A stretch of 64,000 nucleotides of DNA, taken from the NCBI GenBank assembly GCA_002449845.1, contig DJXW01000016.1, positions 124,001 through 188,000 on the forward strand. The letters run 5' to 3'. The notes beneath the pieces were generated by a model. It searched no databases. It was not told where the DNA came from and was given only the letters and a program-made list of their open reading frames with translations. Within the stretch, counting starts at the first letter, position 1. Each line of letters begins with the position of its first letter. Positions 44,218 through 53,322 of this stretch are shown here, piece by piece. The translations under genes were made by a program, and so were the position numbers. This DNA comes from Prevotella sp. UBA6994. Its GTDB lineage: Bacteria > Bacteroidota > Bacteroidia > Bacteroidales > Bacteroidaceae.

Positions 44218-45803
44218 CCATTTGCTTACTCTTGGCTGGGTCTATGCAAGCCTTTGCCCAAGACAGCCTACTGACACGCGATTTTCTCACAGTCAAGTAT
44301 TCAGACCCTTGGCTTGTGGGAAACAATGCCTCTGCCTTGACTCGTTTCGGGAATCAACATATTTCCGAGGCAGACCTATACCTATCGTATGGGAAAGGGG
44401 GATGGGTGGATTATTACCAATCGCCTGAATTTGTCAAGGCTGGGGCTCAAGTGGAATCTTTTTATCGGTTAGGAAAAAGAACGGTTGTTTATGGAAGCAT
44501 GGGCTATGAACATGAAACAGGACAGCAAATGACGGGTTCAGCCTTCATCAATCCCACACGAATGCCTTTCGACATTGTGGAAGATTCTTTGACCAACGAA
44601 GGCGAGAAACAGAAAGATACCTATTACCTGACGGGAGCGATAGGAGTAGATTTGTGGAGAGGATGGTCAATAGGTGCTCGGGTGGATTATACGGCGGCAA
44701 ACTATGCTAAATTCAAGGACTTACGACACAAGAACAAATTGCTCGACCTTACAACCTCTATCGGTATTTATGTGCCTATTACCTCTTGGTTGGAATTGGG
44801 AGCAAACTATCTATATCGCCGAAATACTGAAAGTCTAACTTTCAGCATGTATGGAAAATCGGAAAAGGTGTATAAGTCGTTCATCAACTACGGTCCGTTC
44901 ATAGGAAGAGTTGAGCAGTTTGGTAACGATGGCTTTACAGACAAGGCAAGGGAGATTCCTTTTGCCAACAACTACCACGGTGTGGAAGGACAATTTGACA
45001 TTCAACTTCTCCCCAATCTCTCATTTTACAATTGTCTGTCGTATCGCCATCGTACTGGTTATTATGGTCGTAAGTCTCCATACACCATTACTTATACTCA
45101 CCATGAATCTGATGGCTATGTATATAAAGGGCAATTGACCTACGACGGTCTGCATCATCGACATGCTCTGTCGGTTAATGTGGAGACGGAAAACATGGAG
45201 AATAATTTCGAAACTTATCGTGAGCGACAAAATGACAACGGAGCATTTTATTACGAATATTATGATCCCGTAAAGACCGGAAATCGATTATGGGTAAACA
45301 CTCATATCATGTATGTGGGATGGTGGAATCTACATGGTGACTTGCCTACATGGAACACAGAAGTGGGACTACTGCTGAATAAGCGAAAACAAACAGGGTA
45401 TCAGTATCCTTATCTTAGAAGACAAGACATTCATCGTACGGAAATTACCGCACAGGTAAAGCGTAATATCCTATTGAGAAAAAGTGTTTTCAGTATGTCC
45501 ATAGGTGGTGCTTATGCGCTGGGAGGAGGTTCTCCGTATGAAGATGACACCATAATCACACCCAGTGACAAGCAAGTGCCTCCTCCAACGATGGACGCAT
45601 TTTTGTATCGTGAATATCAATATTTCACATCTGCCCAATATGCAGTAAACGCATCAGCCCAATATGCTTTTTTGATACCAAAAACAAGTATGAAAGCACA
45701 CGTACAGTTAGGGATCAATCATCATAAAGCCAATGGTGCGTTGAGTTATGGACAAGGTAAACGCCATACTCAGTTGCAACTATCAATAGGGGCAATATTT
45801 TAA
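44199..45803 (+). CDS. DUF6850-type outer-membrane beta-barrel protein
   Basis: 534 aa. Signal peptide (MFIKRLTICLLLAGSMQAFAQ) followed by alternating amphipathic strands throughout, ending in a C-terminal strand rich in aromatic or hydrophobic residues (HTQLQLSIGAIF), as in outer-membrane barrels. It matches the DUF6850 family that co-occurs with DUF4876. Predicted role: second outer-membrane component, perhaps for binding or export. Function is inferred from gene neighbourhood. Confidence 0.8.
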   Translation: MFIKRLTICLLLAGSMQAFAQDSLLTRDFLTVKYSDPWLVGNNASALTRFGNQHISEADLYLSYGKGGWVDYYQSPEFVKAGAQVESFYRLGKRTVVYGSMGYEHETGQQMTGSAFINPTRMPFDIVEDSLTNEGEKQKDTYYLTGAIGVDLWRGWSIGARVDYTAANYAKFKDLRHKNKLLDLTTSIGIYVPITSWLELGANYLYRRNTESLTFSMYGKSEKVYKSFINYGPFIGRVEQFGNDGFTDKAREIPFANNYHGVEGQFDIQLLPNLSFYNCLSYRHRTGYYGRKSPYTITYTHHESDGYVYKGQLTYDGLHHRHALSVNVETENMENNFETYRERQNDNGAFYYEYYDPVKTGNRLWVNTHIMYVGWWNLHGDLPTWNTEVGLLLNKRKQTGYQYPYLRRQDIHRTEITAQVKRNILLRKSVFSMSIGGAYALGGGSPYEDDTIITPSDKQVPPPTMDAFLYREYQYFTSAQYAVNASAQYAFLIPKTSMKAHVQLGINHHKANGALSYGQGKRHTQLQLSIGAIF

Positions 45804-45847
45804 AGAATCATTATAGACCAACAACATATAATAAAACTATATTCAAT

Positions 45848-46591
45848 ATGAAAAAGATAATCATCCTTACTTTACAATCATTTATCATGCTTCCAATAAT
45901 GGGACAAACCAACGATTATACGATGCAAGTAACTCTGCAAGACGGAACGGTGATGACAATTCCTACAAACGAGATAAAACAAATTGATTACCAACAAGTA
46001 TCATCAACACCTACAGATAATCTGGCTCTCTTGGAAAAAATGACTGGTAAATGGCAATTTGTGGCAAGTAATAATGGGACGATGGGGGCAGACGGTATAT
46101 ACACATCTGGTACAGACTATATACATTTCACAACAACAATGCCACCAGCAGACAGCGATAATTACGGTCATTATTTATTCTGCCATACTGATGAACTCTA
46201 TACCCGAACAGGAAAGGCATATCCTGCTGATTGGCTAATGAAAATTGAACAAGACGGAGATAAGATAAGAATAGGTTGGGTTCTTGATGCTAACCAACCC
46301 GCATCATCCTTAGAGTTTAACGAACCTGCTAACCATTATTTGGAAAACGGCAGTTTCTATTGGGGAAAAGAAGACGGAGGACACCGATACATCTACTTGT
46401 TATCAGAAAATATCAGTACACAACGGTTAGAAGGAATGACTCTCTGGAGTAATTGGGGAGATAAGCAACAAACGTCTTTCTCTTTTCCTCAAAATCAGCA
46501 AATCTATGGCGTAGTTTCTTCTACCATTCCCTGCTCTTCTACCATAGGTTATTTTGAGATATGGGCAAGTCCTCGTTTTATAAAAGAATGA
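45848..46591 (+). CDS. Secreted hypothetical protein, end of TonB-receptor operon
   Basis: 247 aa. Signal peptide (MKKIIILTLQSFIMLPIMGQ), then the short module DYTMQVTLQDGTVMTIPTNE shared with the DUF4876 protein, then a beta-rich region (LLEKMTGKWQFVASNNGTMG ... GYFEIWASPRF) with a lipocalin-like opening LxGKW. I do not recognise a family; lipocalin-like ligand binding is a guess. It lies 44 bases after the DUF6850 gene and precedes the terminator at 46623. Confidence 0.7.
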   Translation: MKKIIILTLQSFIMLPIMGQTNDYTMQVTLQDGTVMTIPTNEIKQIDYQQVSSTPTDNLALLEKMTGKWQFVASNNGTMGADGIYTSGTDYIHFTTTMPPADSDNYGHYLFCHTDELYTRTGKAYPADWLMKIEQDGDKIRIGWVLDANQPASSLEFNEPANHYLENGSFYWGKEDGGHRYIYLLSENISTQRLEGMTLWSNWGDKQQTSFSFPQNQQIYGVVSSTIPCSSTIGYFEIWASPRFIKE

Positions 46592-46622
46592 TGTTTGGGG
46601 TTATAAAACATACAGCACCCAT

Positions 46623-46664
46623 AAAAAAGGGGAGTGTAGCAAACTAATCTTTGCCACACTCCCC
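46623..46664. terminator. Bidirectional terminator of the TonB-receptor operon
   Basis: GGGGAGTGT-a-GCAAA pairs with TTTGC-c-ACACTCCCC, a 15-bp stem with one mismatch, flanked by A and C/T tracts. It separates the converging genes at 45848 and 46681. Confidence 0.9.
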
Positions 46665-46680
46665 CAAATTCAAGAATAAA

Positions 46681-49407
46681 TTATTGTAACATTACTTTCT
46701 TTCCATTGACGATAATCAATCCCTTTTGTAAACGAGGCAACTTAATACCTTGTAAGTTATAAATCACAGCGTCTTTCTCTTCATTCTTCACAACCGTATC
46801 TATAGCATCTGCAACAGATGTGATAGAAATTGGAAGTATTTGGGTTTTAGAAGCATCTGTAGCAGAGGTTGCCACCAAAATACCAACAACGGTCACATTT
46901 TCCATAACTACATCCTGCTGCAAACCTTCCAACAGATGCAATTGCTGATTTGCCGTCTCAATGCCATTATTGATGGCAATAGTAGCATCTCCTTGAGTCA
47001 AGGTTCCATTCTGAGCCTTTTCCGTTACAGTGGTAAACACGACATTGGCATTTTCAATCTTTACCACCCTACCAATGTTGGCAGGAATATTCACATCTGT
47101 CAGAGAACCCTCTACCATTGTGTAATCACCAGTAATGTCAGTCACAGTAAATTCACTCTTCGGTGTATCTTCCGTTTCCTTCATCTGCACATTACCTGCC
47201 GTGGCACGCTTAATGGTATAGATGAAACCATTAAGCTTGGTCTTTGCTTTCAAATTACTATTCAAAGATGTATATTGCAACCATGCTCCACCTGTAGCAT
47301 CTTGCACCCAAACCGTTGTATAGCCATCAGCAGAAACACCTATCACTTCCGCATCGGTGAGTGCAACTTTAGCGTATGTTCCTGCTTCCAAAGCATTAAA
47401 CTCAGCAATATTAGCGCATTCAGCATACTCAATAGGTTGAAGGACTTGACTATCAGAACTTTTTTCGGCAAGCGTAACTACAATATTTGAGAAATAAGGA
47501 GTGGCATTATTCAAGAATCGTACACCTTCGGCATTACCTTCCCAAACTGTTCCAACAAGTGTGCCGCAGGATGGTGTGAGGTTAAGATTTCCATTTCCTG
47601 CAAAGGTAAACTCAATTTTAGTGATGGCTTTTCCCTCTGGAGCAGTGAAAGTCAACGTAGAATAGTCTTTATACATGGCAAGACAAGTACCACGCTTTGC
47701 ATCTTTATAAATACGAGAAGCAGCAGACCCACAAGTAATTTGTAGATTCACATTGTCAACGGTAAATGTCTGATTATAGATGTAGCCTTTCACATCAGTC
47801 ATCGTTTCACCAGGTTCAAACAAACTACCATCCGTAAAGTCAAACGTAGTGGTAGCAGGTGCAGCCACAATAGCGTCAGCACTGATTGGCATAATTGCCC
47901 AACGCACTACATTATAATATACGATACCCGTAATACTCTCTGCCTTTGCAGGATAACCCTCATATCCATAATCAAAGACTCCAAGTCCATCATATATTTG
48001 AATTTGTTCGTCTCCATCTATCGCATACCAGAAACGTCCTATCTTCTCAATTTTAACATTGGAAAGTTTAACGAGTTGGCTTACATGTTCTTCTTTGCTT
48101 GCTTCAGCTATGGTCAGATTGGTGGGTTTCAAATTTCCATCAGTAACAATTACCGTTTCTGCGGTTGAGCTTTCATAGGATTTCATCTGATGGGCAAACA
48201 CACTCTCATCGTAAGCTTTCATTCCGATAATAGTTCCATTAAGAATATTGCCTGTAGAAGCGTTAATCGGCATTCCAACCAATTGAGTAGCACCAGTTGC
48301 ATCTTCCACATAAAGAGTATTAAAGATATTATCGAAACCATTTACCTGAACATCCTTTAGTGTAAGTTTTGCAATGGTACCAACTTCCAACGCATTGAAG
48401 GCTGAGATATTTTCTACCTCTATCACTTCTGCATCAACACTGGGAGTTTCGGTTTCTGCATCGGCAACGTCAGTCACTACCGTCAATGAATAGATTGTAC
48501 AGTTAGAGGCATTGTTTGTCAGTGTTACCTCAGTAGCATTACCAGTCCATTGGTTATTTTCAAATGTACCTACATTAGCTGTAAACTCAAAACTCTTTGT
48601 GCGCATCTCTGCGGTAATGCTTCTGATAGAGCGTCCTTCTGGTACGGTGAATTTCAATGAAGAACCTAAATTCACCTGTAAATATTTCTCACCATTATCC
48701 CAATAACGTACTGGCTGTGAAGCATCACCTTGAATACCAGTAAGTGAAATCTCACCAGAAGTAATGGTAGGCAATGCGTAACTATCCATGTTGTCAAAGG
48801 TGCATGTTTCCCAACCACCATTATTATTTAGGAAATCGAAGGTAGGAGTGTTTGCTGTTTCTGAAGCATACTTCAATCCATAAAAATTAATAGTAGTACC
48901 TCGTGCCCAAATGGTATATTTGGCATTAGCCTCTAACTGATAGACTTTGGTTACAAAGGCATAATCACCTGCTTCGTTCTTACTATCCACGGTAAGCACA
49001 CCATCTAATATGGCTGCGGTAGAATGATTGAATACCTTGAGATCCTTACCGTCATTATTAACGAAATCATCATCCTTAGCTTGACGACGATAGAAGAAAG
49101 TAACCTCAACGTCCTTTTTAGTAGAGATAACCAATGTTGTACTTCCAGATTTCTCTGTTCCAAAGGGAACGTCGGTAGTAGGTGCTGCATCAGCACGTAC
49201 TTGGATGTAATGGGTAAAGTCTGTTCCTGCAATAGTCACGGAATTGGTCTTCAACGTTCCTGCATAGGAAGACGACAACGTGATAATCTCATCATCGACG
49301 TATGTCTGATTTGCTTCCACGACAGTGTTTTCATTGGGAAACCACGATTGTGCAAACGCACTTACAGCCATTGTAAGACAGGCTATCAAAGTAAAAAATT
49401 TTTTCAT
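46681..49407 (-). CDS. Large secreted protein with OB-like repeats and type IX-like tail
   Basis: 908 aa. Signal peptide (MKKFFTLIACLTMAVSAFAQ), an N-terminal jelly-roll-like part, and two OB-type modules: one at about 330-490 (EVENISAFNALEVGTIAKLT, LTIAEASKEEHVSQLVKLSN), the other at about 650-820 (ECANIAEFNALEAGTYAKVA). The C-terminal 30 residues (AVIYNLQGIK...GLIIVNGKKVMLQ) match the tail of the gene at 7415. It is a paralogue of that protein in architecture, lacking the choice-of-anchor and chitobiase-type domains. Likely exposed on the cell surface; ligand unknown. Confidence 0.82.
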   Translation of the reverse strand: MKKFFTLIACLTMAVSAFAQSWFPNENTVVEANQTYVDDEIITLSSSYAGTLKTNSVTIAGTDFTHYIQVRADAAPTTDVPFGTEKSGSTTLVISTKKDVEVTFFYRRQAKDDDFVNNDGKDLKVFNHSTAAILDGVLTVDSKNEAGDYAFVTKVYQLEANAKYTIWARGTTINFYGLKYASETANTPTFDFLNNNGGWETCTFDNMDSYALPTITSGEISLTGIQGDASQPVRYWDNGEKYLQVNLGSSLKFTVPEGRSIRSITAEMRTKSFEFTANVGTFENNQWTGNATEVTLTNNASNCTIYSLTVVTDVADAETETPSVDAEVIEVENISAFNALEVGTIAKLTLKDVQVNGFDNIFNTLYVEDATGATQLVGMPINASTGNILNGTIIGMKAYDESVFAHQMKSYESSTAETVIVTDGNLKPTNLTIAEASKEEHVSQLVKLSNVKIEKIGRFWYAIDGDEQIQIYDGLGVFDYGYEGYPAKAESITGIVYYNVVRWAIMPISADAIVAAPATTTFDFTDGSLFEPGETMTDVKGYIYNQTFTVDNVNLQITCGSAASRIYKDAKRGTCLAMYKDYSTLTFTAPEGKAITKIEFTFAGNGNLNLTPSCGTLVGTVWEGNAEGVRFLNNATPYFSNIVVTLAEKSSDSQVLQPIEYAECANIAEFNALEAGTYAKVALTDAEVIGVSADGYTTVWVQDATGGAWLQYTSLNSNLKAKTKLNGFIYTIKRATAGNVQMKETEDTPKSEFTVTDITGDYTMVEGSLTDVNIPANIGRVVKIENANVVFTTVTEKAQNGTLTQGDATIAINNGIETANQQLHLLEGLQQDVVMENVTVVGILVATSATDASKTQILPISITSVADAIDTVVKNEEKDAVIYNLQGIKLPRLQKGLIIVNGKKVMLQ

Positions 49408-49445
49408 ACGAATAATTTTAATTGTTTAACCTTATTATATCACTG

Positions 49446-49476
49446 CAAAGATACATATATATAATAAGGTGTACAA
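49446..49476 (-). promoter_or_regulatory. Promoter for the 908-aa secreted protein
   Basis: Minus-strand TATCTTTG (49446-49453) and TTG at 49474-49476, 20 bases apart. Confidence 0.7.
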
Positions 49477-49527
49477 TCGCAATTATTAGGTATTTTCAGC
49501 AAGAATCATGGTCATGGAAGTACTTCA

Positions 49528-50118
49528 TCAACCCATGAAAGATAGTTTTTGCAATCTTGATCTCAGTTGTTGAGCCTCTGATTTCCTGATAGACAGGGTA
49601 ATAGAGCAAGTATTGTCGTATTGTTGAGACACGATACGGGGAGACATTTCCTTGACAATTCGCATGACATCGTTCATCATCACGTAAGGAAAATCATATT
49701 TCACCAATTCCTCCACCTGATGTTCTACTATCTCACAATGCGTAATGGCATCAGCCGCTGCCGTTCTATAGGCGACTATCAATCCACTTGTTCCAAGGTT
49801 TACACCTCCATAATACCTCACTACGATGATGAGAATATCCGACAACTCAGAAGAATTGATTTGTCCCAAGATAGGTTTCCCTGCCGTACTCGATGGTTCT
49901 CCATCATCGTTAGCACGAAAATCCGTGCGTTCTGCGCCTAACATATACGCATAACATACATGTCGGGCATCATAATATTTCTTTCTGTATTGGGAAACGA
50001 TTTGCTTAATCTCATCCACGGTTGTCACATGATGAGCAAAAGCGAGGAATTTACTACGCTTTTCCGTGTAGTAACCCTCGCCTATCTTATCGCTTATCGT
50101 TTTGTAAACATCAATCAT
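49528..50118 (-). CDS. yigZ: YigZ/IMPACT family protein
   Basis: 196 aa. UPF0029/IMPACT N-terminal domain with the signature DDGEPSSTAGKPIL and YYGGVNLGTSGLIVAYR, and a smaller C-terminal domain. Members bind translation or stress factors; in bacteria the function is unclear. It is 9 bases downstream of the DUF1015 gene on the minus strand, so probably part of the serA-HIT-DUF1015-yigZ run. Confidence 0.93.
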   Translation of the reverse strand: MIDVYKTISDKIGEGYYTEKRSKFLAFAHHVTTVDEIKQIVSQYRKKYYDARHVCYAYMLGAERTDFRANDDGEPSSTAGKPILGQINSSELSDILIIVVRYYGGVNLGTSGLIVAYRTAAADAITHCEIVEHQVEELVKYDFPYVMMNDVMRIVKEMSPRIVSQQYDNTCSITLSIRKSEAQQLRSRLQKLSFMG

Positions 50119-50127
50119 TGATTATCC

Positions 50128-51375
50128 TTAACCCAAATCATGAATAATCAATCCACTTCTCAACTTGGGCTCAAACCATGTTGCCTTTGGAGGCATAATC
50201 TTCCCGCTATCGGCAATGTCCATGATTTGTTTCATGGAAACAGGATAAAGAGCCAATGCAGCCCGCATTTCTCCACTGTCAACACGACGTTTCAATTCAC
50301 CCAGTCCACGTAGTCCTCCTACGAAATCAATCCTATTGCTTGAGCGGAGGTCTTTGATGTTCAGGATTTCATCCAGAATCAACCTTGACGAAATATCCAC
50401 ATCAAGCACACCGATTGGGTCGCTGTTATCATAAGTACCTTCCTTCGCTTTGAGACTATACCATTGACCGTCGATATAAAGGGAGAACTCATGTAATTGA
50501 CTTGGTTTATAAATGTCAGTACCCTTATCCTCCACAATAAAGTTTACTTGCAATGCGGCAAGGAACTCTTCAGAAGACATTCCGTTGAGATCTTTTACCA
50601 CACGGTTATAATCCAAGATTGTCAATTGAGAAGCTTGGAAGCATACTGCCATGAAGTAATTGTATTCCTCATCACCACGATGGTTGGGATTAAGTTTGGC
50701 TTTCTCTGCGCCAACCAAAGCTGCGGCAGCACTACGATGGTGACCGTCTGCAATATACAATGATGGCATCTTGGCAAACTCACTCGTAATGGTAGCGATG
50801 TCTTGATCATCAGAAACAATCCAGAACTGATGTCTGAACCCGTCGATGGGAGCTATGAAATCATATTCTGGTTCTTGGGCAGCATAGCGCATGATCAATT
50901 CATTCAGTACTTCATTATCGGGATAAGCGAAAAACACAGGTTCGATGTTGGCATTATTCACTCGAACATGCTTCATACGATCCTCTTCCTTATCGCGACG
51001 GGTAAGTTCGTGCTTCTTGATGACACCAGTCATGTAGTCATTCACGTATGCACCAACCACCAAGCCATATTGCGTCTTGCCATTCATGGTTTGCGCATAG
51101 ATGTAATATTGTTCCTTATCATCTTGCACCAACCACCCATTGGCTTTAAACTTCTTGAAATTCTCAGCTGCTTTCTCGTAAACGCGAGGGTCGTATTCGC
51201 TGGTACCTACCTCAAAATCAATCTCTGGTTTGATGATATGATACAAGCTCATCTCATTATCACCAGCCTCTTCACGAGCCTCTTCCGAATTAAGCACGTC
51301 GTAAGGGCGAGATTCCACCTTTTCCACCAATTCCTTTGGTGGACGAATACCTTTAAATGGTTTTATTATTGCCAT
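50128..51375 (-). CDS. DUF1015 family protein
   Basis: 415 aa, cytoplasmic, matching DUF1015 with PFKGIRPP at the start and the conserved YIADGHHRSAAA in the middle (residues about 206-217). The family is widespread in bacteria and, in Bacteroidetes, sits next to serC/serA, as here. The function is unknown; a link to serine or amino-acid metabolism is inferred from gene order only. Confidence 0.92.
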   Translation of the reverse strand: MAIIKPFKGIRPPKELVEKVESRPYDVLNSEEAREEAGDNEMSLYHIIKPEIDFEVGTSEYDPRVYEKAAENFKKFKANGWLVQDDKEQYYIYAQTMNGKTQYGLVVGAYVNDYMTGVIKKHELTRRDKEEDRMKHVRVNNANIEPVFFAYPDNEVLNELIMRYAAQEPEYDFIAPIDGFRHQFWIVSDDQDIATITSEFAKMPSLYIADGHHRSAAAALVGAEKAKLNPNHRGDEEYNYFMAVCFQASQLTILDYNRVVKDLNGMSSEEFLAALQVNFIVEDKGTDIYKPSQLHEFSLYIDGQWYSLKAKEGTYDNSDPIGVLDVDISSRLILDEILNIKDLRSSNRIDFVGGLRGLGELKRRVDSGEMRAALALYPVSMKQIMDIADSGKIMPPKATWFEPKLRSGLIIHDLG

Positions 51376-51406
51376 ATATAATGATTATTAAATGTCTATT
51401 CAAGAA

Positions 51407-51832
51407 TTACAGATTAGCCTTAATCTTATCTATCATTTCCTGATATTCCTCATCAGACAGGAACACCTTTCCTGGGTTCATCTGGAATGTGCCTCCGTAA
51501 TCTGGTCCATCTACATATTTGGGAGCCAAATGGAAATGTAGATGTGAAAGTTTGTCACTATAAGCACCATAGTTAATTTTCTCTGGGTTAAATGCCTTCT
51601 GCATGGCACGAGTCACGCGAGCCACATCGCTCATGAAAGCATTTCGCTCTTCATCAGAGAGTTCATTGAGATCGTTCACATGTCCGTTATATGCCACGAG
51701 ACAACGTCCACGGTAGGTCTGTTCCTTGAAAAGGAACGCACGTGATACGGAGAGCGGACAAATCTCTATCATCAAGTCGTGTAAGGTTTGGTTGTTGGTG
51801 CAATACAAGCACTGTTTAGGATCACTATACAT
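51407..51832 (-). CDS. HIT family protein
   Basis: 141 aa from MYSDPKQCLYC. HIT fold with the histidine triad HLHFHLAP (residues about 102-109) and a Cys pair near the N-terminus (CLYC) typical of zinc-binding HIT proteins. These hydrolyse or transfer nucleotides such as diadenosine polyphosphates or AMP conjugates; the substrate here is unknown. The longer reading frame would cross the hairpin at 51853-51887; the start at 51832 is downstream of that hairpin and fits family N-termini. Confidence 0.88.
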   Translation of the reverse strand: MYSDPKQCLYCTNNQTLHDLMIEICPLSVSRAFLFKEQTYRGRCLVAYNGHVNDLNELSDEERNAFMSDVARVTRAMQKAFNPEKINYGAYSDKLSHLHFHLAPKYVDGPDYGGTFQMNPGKVFLSDEEYQEMIDKIKANL

Positions 51833-51852
51833 AGTTTGTTTAAGTTTTATAA

Positions 51853-51887
51853 AATCCTCGATACACCAGACAGTTGTATCGAGGATT
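51853..51887. terminator. Hairpin between serA and the HIT gene
   Basis: Perfect 13-bp stem (AATCCTCGATACA / TGTATCGAGGATT) with a 9-base loop, 25 bases after the serA stop and 20 bases before the HIT start. It lacks a long T-run, so it may be a weak terminator, an attenuator or an mRNA-stabilising structure. Confidence 0.7.
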
Positions 51888-51912
51888 CGTTGTTGATTAA
51901 TATAACTCAATA

Positions 51913-52830
51913 TTATTTATTCACTTGGAACTTCGTATCACCGTCCTTGAAGAAGGCATTGATTTGCTTGGCAGCGGCAATACCTGCATTGATATTAGCC
52001 TCGGCTGTTTGAGCACCCATCTTCTTGGGGGTAGAGAAATAGCGACCTTCAAACTTGGCGAACTCTGCGTCAGCATCTGGCTTGATGTCGGTAACAAACT
52101 TCAAGTCTTCACGCTCACCCATCAATTTGATAAGTTCTGCCTCATTAATGACTTCCTTACGTGCGGTGTTCACCAAGATGCCGCCTTTCTTCATCTGACC
52201 TACAACGGCATAGTTGATGCTTTCCTTCGTCTCTGGAGTTGCAGGGATATGGAGAGAAACCACATCGCAAGTCTTGAAGAGGTCGTCTTGACTGGCTACC
52301 GCATGTACACCGGCTGCCTCAATTGCCTCTGCGGGACAATAAGCATCGAATGCGTAAACGTCCATTCCGAATCCTTTGGCAATACGAGCCACATTGCGAC
52401 CTACATTACCAAATGCGAGAATACCCAACTTCTTACCAAGAAGTTCGCTTCCCGACTTACCATTGTAGAATCCACGAACAGCCATCACAAGCAAACCGAA
52501 TACCAATTCGGCAACGGCATTGGCGTTTTGTCCCGGCGTGTTTTCAGCTACAACGTTATGAGCTGTGGCTGCGGCAAGGTCGATATTGTCATATCCAGCA
52601 CCTGCACGAACAACAATCTTCAATTGTTTAGCAGCATCAAGAACCTCAGCGTCCACCTTATCAGAACGGATAATGAGAGCGTCAGCATCCTTCACGGCTT
52701 CCAGCAATTGTGCTTTCTCTGTATATTTTTCCAACAGGACCAACTCATTTCCTGCTGCTTCCACTTCCTTACGAATACCTTCCACAGCTGCAGCTGCAAA
52801 TGGTTTTTCTGTTGCTACAAGAACCTTCAT
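51913..52830 (-). CDS. serA: 3-phosphoglycerate dehydrogenase-like D-2-hydroxyacid dehydrogenase
   Basis: 305 aa. NAD-dependent D-isomer 2-hydroxyacid dehydrogenase: KIVVRAGAGYDNIDLAAAT near the N-terminus, the NAD-binding LGILAFGNVGRNVARIA, and the His/Arg-bearing catalytic region. It lacks the C-terminal ACT domain of longer SerA enzymes, as usual in Bacteroidetes. It is the first step of serine synthesis from glycerate 3-phosphate, followed by SerC, whose gene is upstream. Between serC and serA is an inserted S23-like gene. Confidence 0.93.
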   Translation of the reverse strand: MKVLVATEKPFAAAAVEGIRKEVEAAGNELVLLEKYTEKAQLLEAVKDADALIIRSDKVDAEVLDAAKQLKIVVRAGAGYDNIDLAAATAHNVVAENTPGQNANAVAELVFGLLVMAVRGFYNGKSGSELLGKKLGILAFGNVGRNVARIAKGFGMDVYAFDAYCPAEAIEAAGVHAVASQDDLFKTCDVVSLHIPATPETKESINYAVVGQMKKGGILVNTARKEVINEAELIKLMGEREDLKFVTDIKPDADAEFAKFEGRYFSTPKKMGAQTAEANINAGIAAAKQINAFFKDGDTKFQVNK

Positions 52831-52841
52831 TTTATTTCATT

Positions 52842-52903
52842 GAACATTGAACATTGAACATTGAATATTCATCATTGACAATTTAGCATTGAACATGAAA
52901 CGT
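52842..52903. repeat. ATTGAAC heptad repeat
   Basis: Three exact ATTGAAC units and a fourth with one change, followed by degenerate units (ATTCATC, ATTGAC, ATTGAAC, ATGAAAC), directly upstream of the serA start. It is the 3' boundary of the inserted S23 gene. Confidence 0.85.
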
Positions 52904-52931
52904 TTACCATTTATTCACATGGACATTATAT

Positions 52932-53288
52932 TCAAGTTGACTTTGTGGTTTTGATGATTTTTGTTAGAGTTGCTGCAATTTTACCACAATCATTATAAAT
53001 GGAATCAAATTGCTTGTCGTCTATAAAACCAGATTCATGAATCAATTCAAGCCAATATTCAGTTTCATTTGCCTCCTTTAAAGCAATATTTAATTTGTTA
53101 ATAAAATCCATTCTACTTTGAGCATTGACACTCTCGCGGACATTAGCTCCTATACTTGTACCACTTCTTAGTATTTGCTTAGACAAAACAAAGATTTGTT
53201 TCTCGTTCTTCAAGAACTGATAAAGTTTGATGACCCTTAGAGCGAAAGCCTTACTATCAATTAATACTTGATTGTTTTCCTTCATCAC
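52932..53288 (-). CDS. Four-helix-bundle protein of the S23 (23S rRNA intervening sequence) family
   Basis: 118 aa, all-helical. It shows the family pattern RVIKLYQFLKNEKQIFVLSKQILRSGTSIGANVRE (cut here to its parts: LSKQILRSGTSIGANVRES is the diagnostic segment) and ALKEANETEYWLELI. S23 proteins are found in 23S rRNA intervening sequences and as stand-alone genes throughout Bacteroidetes; they form pentameric bundles and their role is unknown. It is placed between serC and serA with heptad repeats on both sides. Confidence 0.9.
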   Translation of the reverse strand: MMKENNQVLIDSKAFALRVIKLYQFLKNEKQIFVLSKQILRSGTSIGANVRESVNAQSRMDFINKLNIALKEANETEYWLELIHESGFIDDKQFDSIYNDCGKIAATLTKIIKTTKST

Positions 53289-53290
53289 CC

Positions 53291-53322
53291 GTAATGGTCA
53301 ATGGTCAATGCTCAATTTTCAA
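53291..53322. repeat. Heptad repeat (GGTCAAT / TTTCAAT)
   Basis: GGTCAAT occurs twice in tandem, then GCTCAAT and TTTCAAT, so period 7. It is the reverse-complement form of ATTGAnn. It lies between the serC stop and the S23 start. Confidence 0.75.

Noticed and set aside
46840..47490. 216-aa plus-strand frame opposite the 908-aa protein
   Set aside because: Antisense shadow; composition unlike the real genes.
51925..52857. 310-aa plus-strand reading frame opposite serA
   Set aside because: Antisense to a well-supported enzyme gene, rich in Cys and His in the way shadow frames are, with no family features.
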